From Flavobacteriales bacterium UBA2426 (GTDB taxonomy: Bacteria; Bacteroidota; Bacteroidia; Flavobacteriales_F; PHOS-HE28), in NCBI GenBank assembly GCA_002342985.1, contig DDRC01000075.1, positions 16,317 to 28,453 on the forward strand: 12,137 nt of DNA. Reading direction: 5' to 3'. Of the stretch, positions 7,701-12,137 are shown piece by piece. Every line of letters begins with the position of its first letter. Positions within the stretch are counted from its first letter, which is position 1. A program made the position numbers and the translations under genes. The notes beneath the pieces were generated by a model, which made no database searches, was not told where the DNA came from, and worked only from the letters and a program-made list of their open reading frames with translations.

Positions 7701-9273
7701 GGCCGTGACGGTTCATCCGCAACCCATCGCACAATTCATCCCGGGGGCGCCGGCCGGGTGCCAGCCTCTCCACGTGCCATTCCAGGACCTCACCATCGGC
7801 GCGGTGTCGGTTCAGTGGCAGTTCGGTGATGGTGCCGTGCTGGACACCCTTCCGGGCAACACCGCGCATACCTATGCGCATGGAGCCGCGGTGCCCCAGG
7901 GCTTCGAGCCGCTGCTGCTGGCCGCCAATGCCTGGGGCTGCAGCGACACGGCTTCCGCGGCCATCACCGTCTATCCGGCGATCCAGGCGGCATTCGAAGT
8001 CTCGGCGACGGGGTGCTCGCCCTTGACCATCCAGCCGCTGAATGGCAGCACAGGTGCCAGCAGCTACCTGTGGGACATGGGCGATGGCACTGTGCTGGTG
8101 GGCGCCAGCCCGACGCACACCTATGTCAATCAGGGCACGGTGGACCAGGTCAGGGTGATCACGCTCACGGCCACCTCGCCATGGGGCTGCGTCAGCGTCC
8201 ATTCGGAAACAGTGGTGGTGTCGCCCGTGCCGCAAGCAGCGTTCCTGGCCACGCCTTTCTCGCAGCAGTTCCCCGATGCCACTGTCACCCTCAGCAACAC
8301 GAGCGGTCCGGGCACATGGAACCATGCTTGGTCCTTCGGCGATGGCGCATCATCCACCCTGGAGCAGCCAGGCGCGCACACCTACTCTTCCTGGGGCCAG
8401 TTCCAGATCACCTTGGTCGTGAGCGGCACGGCATGCTCCGATACCGCCACGCAACTGGTCACCATCACGCCACCCCTGCCCACTGCGGGCTTCCTGGGCC
8501 AGGGCGAAGGCTGCGCACCGCTGGCCGTTGAATTCACGAACACCAGCCTGCAGGCCCTGAGCTACCAATGGAGCTTCGGCGACGGAGGCACGAGCACGGC
8601 CGATAACCCGACATACATCTTCAACGTACCAGGGACATATACCGTGACCCTCACCGCATTCGGCATAGGAGGCGCCGTGAACACCGCCGTGAAGGTGGAC
8701 TCGGTCGTGGTGCATCCCCGCGCCAACGCCTTCTTCGTGCTGCAGCCGACCGCCGTCGTGGTCCCCACGCAGCCCGTCTTCACCTACAACCTGAGCGCGA
8801 ACGCCGACCAGTACCACTGGGATTTCGGCGATGGCACCACCAGCAACGCCTTCAATCCGGAGCACTACTACCAAGCGCCCGGGGTCTACGATGTGAGCCT
8901 CGTTGCGAACAACCAGTGGAACTGCCCCGATACGTTCACCGTGATCGGGGCCACCACGGCCGAGGCGAGCGGCGACCTGGCCTTCCCCAATGCATTCACG
9001 CCCGGGAGCGGCCCCACGGATGGGACCTATGACCCGATGGGCTTCAGCAACGACCATTTCTTCCCGCAGCACAAGGGCGTGGAGCGCTACCGGTTGGAGG
9101 TCTTCAACCGGTGGGGCGAGCTCGTCTTCGTCAGCGAGGATGTGAACAAGGGCTGGGACGGCTGGTACAAGGGCGCCCCAGCCAAACAGGATGTCTATGT
9201 CTGGAAATGCACCGCCGCCTTCAGCGATGGCCGTGAGACCGTGCTGAAGGGGGACGTCACCCTATTGCGATGA
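4756..9273 (+). CDS. Giant secreted multi-PKD protein with type B T9SS/gliding C-terminal domain
   Basis: A 1505-residue protein counted from GTG 4756. This start gives a compact signal peptide with cleavage after ASA (residue 22); the in-frame ATG at 4687 would add 23 residues of atypical leader. The body is about 16 PKD-like beta-sandwich domains, each marked by a variant of W-x-F-G-D-G, the first near 4946 and the last near 8812. Domains 3, 4 and 11 have altered motifs (NFGDY, DFGAGAG, SFGDQQ). Most domains carry one Cys before the second strand (GC-x-P type) and one near the end (GC-x-DT type). From about 8981 the tail reads FPNAFTPG, then RLEVFNRWGELVF and GWDGWYKG, ending GDVTLLR: a type B gliding motility/T9SS sorting domain (CHU_C family). 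The family predicts export by T9SS and a surface or adhesive role. The stop overlaps the next start (ATGA, 9270-9273). Domain calls are firm; function is inferred. Confidence 0.88.
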   Translation: MSLERTSLAALAAGLLALQASAQCPQLYDYYGAPSASPQWFSCSGTSFTLVIATPQSVGAYSIDWGDGSPLQTGAALAPPMTVPHVYAAAVATYTVTFTELATGCTVVGTLTMEQSTSASIQIPVGGLTQVCAPHPVEFINSSTNVSPNTVFQWDFGDGSPILTFDHTNWGQTITHTYQQGTVDCETTVSLTAQNSCNTLQGGSSLATFNPIRIWDIDDASIAASATLLCWPDRTVTFANTTDRNCFQQGNIFQRYEYWNFGDYWGQGQDSIIDWVPWPPTFPRVIQYPGIGTYEVMLLDSNYCGIDTAFITIQIVPPPDVSLTVSPDTICVGETAFFDQTTSGGANYFQWDFGAGAGFQWTGAGDQAHTYAAPGTYTASYTASIQGATAGCADTASVTVVVLPRPTADFTIDQDAACDSLTVTAVNASVSAVSHLWDFGDGTTSTLADPPPHHYGAVGDYTITLTVTNALGCTHSFSREVHVFAPPTVAIQAANLCFGDTAQFIPVIGTAPGNPVTSWSWSFGDGSGSSDEQPFHAYAAPGPYTVFLDVATPYCGGSGSQALNVQARPVASFTPSAALGCSPMPVDFVNASTGATAYQWLFGDGNASTASAPSHTYVNAGAADTAFTVTLIASTPFGCADTAVVPITVAPGVVAGFTHNAVPGCAPMDVSFVNTSTGAASYLWDFGDGVTSSAQHPGHTFTNTSFFLDIRTVTLTAFSPAGCQASVTQQVMVYPAPDFSFVAAPDSGCSPLTVTFPSVVGAVSYAWDFGDGSTGSGPSPTHTYLNGTTNEQVFGITLVGSNAFGCVDTAEAIVTVYPNPVAQFTASPLMGCHPLTAQLTNLSTGAMAFQWNYGDGQWSDTAMAVHGHTWFNFPGPGAVTYPVSLTAITDHGCTSTATAQVQVFPQVVAGFVQPSDGCAPLATDFVNTSTGASSFLWSFGDQQGSSAASPSHTYFNPGLSDAVFNPTLIATSSFGCSDTATTAVTVHPQPIAQFIPGAPAGCQPLHVPFQDLTIGAVSVQWQFGDGAVLDTLPGNTAHTYAHGAAVPQGFEPLLLAANAWGCSDTASAAITVYPAIQAAFEVSATGCSPLTIQPLNGSTGASSYLWDMGDGTVLVGASPTHTYVNQGTVDQVRVITLTATSPWGCVSVHSETVVVSPVPQAAFLATPFSQQFPDATVTLSNTSGPGTWNHAWSFGDGASSTLEQPGAHTYSSWGQFQITLVVSGTACSDTATQLVTITPPLPTAGFLGQGEGCAPLAVEFTNTSLQALSYQWSFGDGGTSTADNPTYIFNVPGTYTVTLTAFGIGGAVNTAVKVDSVVVHPRANAFFVLQPTAVVVPTQPVFTYNLSANADQYHWDFGDGTTSNAFNPEHYYQAPGVYDVSLVANNQWNCPDTFTVIGATTAEASGDLAFPNAFTPGSGPTDGTYDPMGFSNDHFFPQHKGVERYRLEVFNRWGELVFVSEDVNKGWDGWYKGAPAKQDVYVWKCTAAFSDGRETVLKGDVTLLR
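6460..8220 (+). repeat. Seven homogeneous ~84-residue PKD repeats with paired cysteines
   Basis: Within the giant protein, PKD domains 7-13 repeat with a period of about 250 bases (W-x-F-G-D motifs near 6548, 6799, 7048, 7300, 7558, 7811 and 8065). Each unit has GC-x-P/M, F-N-x-S-T-G-A, the W-x-F-G-D motif, P-x-H-T-Y-x-N, a Leu/Thr-rich strand, then GC-x-(D/S)-T. They resemble one another more than the flanking PKD domains, suggesting expansion by duplication. The DNA copies have diverged, so the duplication is not recent. Confidence 0.75.
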
Positions 9274-10871
9274 AGCACATGCAACACATGATCACCGCGC
9301 TGGCCCTCGTGCTGGCAGCTGGCGCAGCGACTGCCCAGACGCGCTACAAGCGCCCGCACAATCAGCTGCTCGACCAGGCCAAGGCCAGCCTCGCCGCCGG
9401 GGATTTCGAGGCCGCAGCACGCATCTACAAGCGCCTGCTGCCGGTCGATACGGCCTTCGTGGAGGTCTACTACGAATACGGCGTTTGCCTGGCCAATCTG
9501 CCCGGTCAGCGCGAGAAGGCCGTGCCCCACCTCGAGCGTGCCGTTCGCGGGGGCCACACCGAGGCGCACTACGAGCTGGCGCTGCAGCGGCACCGCCAGC
9601 AGCGGTTCGATGAGGCCGCCGATCTCCTCCATCGGTACAAGGCACTCAACTACCGGGTGGTCCGTGACGCCGAGGTGGACCGACTGATCGCGATGGCAGC
9701 GACGGCCAGGGAGCTCGTGAAGCACCCCGTGGACCTGGCGATCCGCAACATGGGGGCGATGGTCAATTCGCCGCATCACGACTATTGCCCGCTGATCACC
9801 GCGGACGGCAACACGCTCTACTTCACCTCGCGCCGGCAGGGCACCACGGGCGGGGTGAAGGACAGCGAGGGCCAATGGCTCGAGGACATCTACATGGCCC
9901 GCCGGGTGGATGAGGTGTGGACCAACGCGGTGAATGCCGGCGCCCCCCTGAACACGAATACGCATGATGCCACCGTGGGCCTGAGCCCGGACGGCAGCAG
10001 CATGATCGTGTACCATACCAGCCAGGACCTGGTGGCGGGCGATCTCTTCGAGACCAGGCTGCACGCCGGCAAGTGGCAGACCCCGCAGCTGATGACCGCC
10101 CGCATCAATTCGAAGCATCACGAGCCCAGCGCAAGCATAGCTCCGGGCGGTGAGGAGGTGTACTTCACCAGCGACCGGCCGGGCGGGTACGGTGGGCGAG
10201 ACCTGTACAGGATCCGCCGACTGCCCAATGGCGAGTGGAGCCTTCCGCTGAACCTCGGGCCCACGATCAACACCCCGTACGATGAGGATGCACCGTTCAT
10301 GCATAGCGATGGCATCACCCTCTTCTTCAGCAGCAAGGGCCATGGCACCATGGGGGGCTATGACATCTTCAAATCCACCCTCGTGGACCCCGATATGAAC
10401 GGATGGAGCCTCCCGGAGAACATGGGATACCCGCTGAACACCGTCAACGACGACATCTACTTCTGCCTGAGCGAGGACGGCCGTACGGGTTACTTCAGCA
10501 GCGAGCGGACCGGTGGGCTGGGGATGCAGGATATCTACCAGGTCACCTTCCCCGGGAGCCAGATCGACTACATGGTGGTGCGGGGCGTGGTGGCGGATGC
10601 CGCGGATGAGCCCGTGAAGGCCAGGATCCTCCTGACGGATGCGACCGGGGAGGAGGTGGTAGGGGTCTACAATACCAACGAGCGGACCGGCAGGTACCTG
10701 ATGGTGGTAACCCCCGGCCAACAGTACCAGATGACCGTGGAGGCACCCGGCTTCGCGCTGCACCGCGCCATGCTCGTCGCCAAGGCCACGGATCACGATG
10801 GCCGGGAACTGGCCATGGATGTCCTCTTGTCGCGCGATGCCTCAGCCCAGCGGCTCGTGAAGCATGAATGA
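9270..10871 (+). CDS. TPR and PD40-propeller protein, PorE-like but lacking an OmpA domain
   Basis: A 533-residue exported protein with a signal peptide cleaved near ATA-Q (residue 22). Residues about 30-150 are helical TPR-like repeats (for example AKASLAAGDFEAAARIYKRL). Residues about 170-427 contain PD40/WD40-like propeller blades: ADGNTLYFTSRR (178-189), SPDGSSMIVYH (239-249), GGEEVYFTSDRPGG (293-306), SDGITLFFSSKG (346-357) and EDGRTGYFSSERTGG (402-416). Residues 433-520 look like a carboxypeptidase-regulatory-like beta domain. This is the domain order of PorE-type T9SS proteins, but those continue into an OmpA_C-like peptidoglycan-binding domain; this one stops at a regular stop codon without it. 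It starts inside the PKD gene's stop and overlaps the PorP gene by eight bases, so all three probably act together at the cell envelope. A periplasmic adaptor role is inference. Confidence 0.82.
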   Translation: MKHMQHMITALALVLAAGAATAQTRYKRPHNQLLDQAKASLAAGDFEAAARIYKRLLPVDTAFVEVYYEYGVCLANLPGQREKAVPHLERAVRGGHTEAHYELALQRHRQQRFDEAADLLHRYKALNYRVVRDAEVDRLIAMAATARELVKHPVDLAIRNMGAMVNSPHHDYCPLITADGNTLYFTSRRQGTTGGVKDSEGQWLEDIYMARRVDEVWTNAVNAGAPLNTNTHDATVGLSPDGSSMIVYHTSQDLVAGDLFETRLHAGKWQTPQLMTARINSKHHEPSASIAPGGEEVYFTSDRPGGYGGRDLYRIRRLPNGEWSLPLNLGPTINTPYDEDAPFMHSDGITLFFSSKGHGTMGGYDIFKSTLVDPDMNGWSLPENMGYPLNTVNDDIYFCLSEDGRTGYFSSERTGGLGMQDIYQVTFPGSQIDYMVVRGVVADAADEPVKARILLTDATGEEVVGVYNTNERTGRYLMVVTPGQQYQMTVEAPGFALHRAMLVAKATDHDGRELAMDVLLSRDASAQRLVKHE

Positions 10872-11868
10872 GCTCTCCCGTGCGCTGGTGATAACGTCCA
10901 TCTGCGCGGCGGGCGCTGCCTGCGCGCAGGATGCCCAGTTCACGCAGTTCTACGCGGTGCCGACCTACGTGAGCCCCGCTTTCGCCGGCACGGGGCTCCA
11001 GACCCGCTTCGGGCTTGCGGTCAGGGACCAATGGCCCGCCTTCCCGGGGGCATTCGTCAGCAGCAACTTCGCGGTGGACCATTACATGCCGGGGGCCAAC
11101 AGCGGCATCGGCCTGCTCGTGAGCCACGACAAGGCCGGGAGCGGCGCGCTCCGCTACACCTCGGTCGCTGGGCAGTACGCGTACGAGATCGAGCTGAAGC
11201 GGAAAGTCTTCCTGCGTCCCGCACTCCAGCTGGGGTGGGTGAATCATGCGGTGGATTTCTCGCGGCTCGTGTTCAGCGATCAGCTGGCCCGCGGCGGGGG
11301 CACAGGCACCTACGAGCACCTCCATGGATCCAGCACCAGCTATGCCGACATGGGGGGCGGGCTCCTGTACTTCACTCCGAAGTACTGGACAGGGATCTCG
11401 TTCCACCACCTGAACCGGCCGAACCAGTCACTGCTCGGCAACGAGGCCAGGATGCCCGTCAAGTTCAGCGCCCATGGCGGATGGCGCACCAGCATCCGTA
11501 CACCGGTCATCCGTGAGCATCCGCAGAGCATCGTACTGGCCTTCAACTACAGGGCCCAGGAGAAGTACGACCAGCTCGATGTGGGCGGGTACTTCGAGCG
11601 CTTTCCTTTCCAGGCGGGGCTGTGGTACCGCGGCATTCCGCTCCTGAAGCGCTACGCACCCGGGTATTCGAACCGCGATGCGATCGCGGTGCTCGTCGGC
11701 GCCACCGTGGGCGATGTACGCATCGGGTACAGCTACGACATCACCGTATCGCGCCTGGCCGGTCAATCCGCTGGCGCGCACGAGATCACCCTCGGATACG
11801 ACCTCGTGCAGCAGCGCAGGAAGCGCTCCATGTCCAGGCGGCGGGTGGTGCCGTGCGCCAAATTCTGA
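10864..11868 (+). CDS. PorP/SprF family type IX secretion outer-membrane protein
   Basis: A 334-residue protein with a signal peptide (cleavage near ACA-Q, residue 21) followed by the PorP/SprF opening QFTQFYAVPTYVSPAFAG. Alternating beta strands typical of an outer-membrane barrel follow (for example SGIGLLVSHDKAG, MGGGLLYFTPKYWTGISFHH and IRIGYSYDITVSRL-like segments near the end). The basic tail finishes RRRVVPCAKF, like the P-C-x-K-F ending seen in this family. In Flavobacterium, SprF is needed to secrete the adhesin SprB, which carries a type B sorting domain; here the same pairing is seen, with the type B cargo two genes upstream. The gene overlaps the preceding one by eight bases (10864-10871). 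It is probably specific to that cargo rather than the housekeeping PorP, because other T9SS core genes are not in this window. Confidence 0.9.
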   Translation: MNELSRALVITSICAAGAACAQDAQFTQFYAVPTYVSPAFAGTGLQTRFGLAVRDQWPAFPGAFVSSNFAVDHYMPGANSGIGLLVSHDKAGSGALRYTSVAGQYAYEIELKRKVFLRPALQLGWVNHAVDFSRLVFSDQLARGGGTGTYEHLHGSSTSYADMGGGLLYFTPKYWTGISFHHLNRPNQSLLGNEARMPVKFSAHGGWRTSIRTPVIREHPQSIVLAFNYRAQEKYDQLDVGGYFERFPFQAGLWYRGIPLLKRYAPGYSNRDAIAVLVGATVGDVRIGYSYDITVSRLAGQSAGAHEITLGYDLVQQRRKRSMSRRRVVPCAKF

Positions 11869-12076
11869 TCGCCGCGCACCATGGAGCAGGGCGCGTTCGC
11901 GGCTGACGCCGCAAGCGCTCACCTCGGGCGATCCGTAGGGCGGCAGGCGTGCTTCCGGCGTCCGATGCGGCATTCGTGGGCGGTTCGGTCCTGAGGCGCA
12001 TCCTCCATCAGCCGCAATCCTCACGGGCAGGCCGACGGCCCGCTGAGCGCAGCCGTGGAGCATGCCTTTCAAAGCA
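11869..12076. other. Intergenic region with no recognised gene
   Basis: About 208 bases between the PorP/SprF stop and the terminal hairpin. I see no convincing coding frame. A short hairpin GGCC-GAC-GGCC lies near 12032-12042, and there are several other GC-rich self-complementary stretches of the kind expected by chance at this composition. I could not match any part to tRNA, tmRNA, RNase P RNA or 6S RNA. Confidence 0.4.
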
Positions 12077-12104
12077 GCGGCCCCCACCTTTCGGTGGGGG
12101 CCGC
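12077..12104. terminator. Perfect 12-bp hairpin, probable terminator
   Basis: GCGGCCCCCACC (12077-12088) pairs perfectly with GGTGGGGGCCGC (12093-12104) around a four-base loop. Read on the minus strand the loop is GAAA, a stable GNRA tetraloop, and a weak T-rich stretch (TGCTTTG) follows. On the plus strand no T-tract follows. It most likely ends a minus-strand gene entering from the right, and may also act on read-through from the PorP operon. Confidence 0.6.
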
Positions 12105-12105
12105 G

Positions 12106-12137
12106 CTACAGGTTCGTACCACCCCACGCCTCCTCTT
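12106..12137 (-). CDS. Possible C-terminal end of a minus-strand gene, cut by the window edge
   Basis: On the minus strand, one frame entering from the right edge reads EEAWGGTNL and then TAG at 12106-12108, one base before the perfect hairpin. A stop immediately followed by a strong hairpin with a GAAA loop is how a gene end would look. Only nine residues are visible, so neither the protein nor even its reality can be confirmed from this window. Confidence 0.3.
   Translation of the reverse strand, partial: EEAWGGTNL

Noticed and set aside
5194..8325. Two long minus-strand open frames (5194-6363 and 7234-8325) inside the PKD gene
   Set aside because: Arg/Gly-rich translations repeat with the period of the PKD domains on the other strand; they are shadows of the repeats, not genes.
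5200..8900. Tandem motif runs considered as a CRISPR or DNA-level repeat
   Set aside because: The repeats are in-frame protein domains with diverged codons and no identical short direct repeats or spacers.
9195..10796. A 533-codon minus-strand frame opposite the TPR/PD40 gene
   Set aside because: The sense strand encodes a coherent signal peptide, TPR and propeller protein; the antisense translation has no such structure.
12105..12137. Possible T-loop-like sequence GGTTCGTACC suggesting a tRNA or tmRNA end
   Set aside because: The flanking bases do not form the required five-base stem, and no acceptor or anticodon arm is found.

Overview
The window looks like chromosome from a GC-rich member of the Bacteroidota, probably of the Flavobacteriales type. 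Three things point there: a PorP/SprF-family protein, a giant PKD-repeat protein ending in a type B gliding/type IX secretion (T9SS) C-terminal domain, and a TAnnTTTG promoter box (TAACTTTG) with no clear Shine-Dalgarno sequences. The third-codon GC bias leaves many long antisense shadow frames. All assignments were read from sequence by eye; no database search was run.

Region 1 (about 135-3067, + strand) is a tight three-gene operon of predicted lipoproteins. It encodes an MbnP-like copper-protein homologue followed by two different di-heme cytochrome c peroxidase/MauG/MbnH-like proteins. Each start overlaps the previous stop as ATGA. In methanotrophs an MbnH di-heme enzyme converts a tryptophan of its MbnP partner to kynurenine, which then helps bind copper. 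The layout suggests a related maturation or copper/redox module, but with two heme enzymes. The first of them lacks the tryptophan expected between the hemes.

Region 2 (3089-4585, - strand) is a single flavoprotein of the dihydrolipoamide dehydrogenase/soluble transhydrogenase fold, convergent with region 1. Both redox-active cysteines of the family are replaced (Gly and Ala), so it cannot be a classical disulfide reductase.

Region 3 (4756-11868, + strand) is a second tight operon: a 1505-residue secreted protein with about 16 PKD-like domains and a type B C-terminal domain, then a TPR/PD40-propeller protein resembling PorE but without the OmpA-like peptidoglycan anchor, then a PorP/SprF protein. 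This reads as a dedicated T9SS cargo and its accessory partners. The cysteine pattern of the PKD array fits a chain of disulfides linking each domain to the next.

The right edge holds about 200 bases without a recognisable gene, then a perfect 12-bp hairpin that probably terminates a minus-strand gene entering from outside the window. The first 134 bases hold no supported gene, only inverted repeats.
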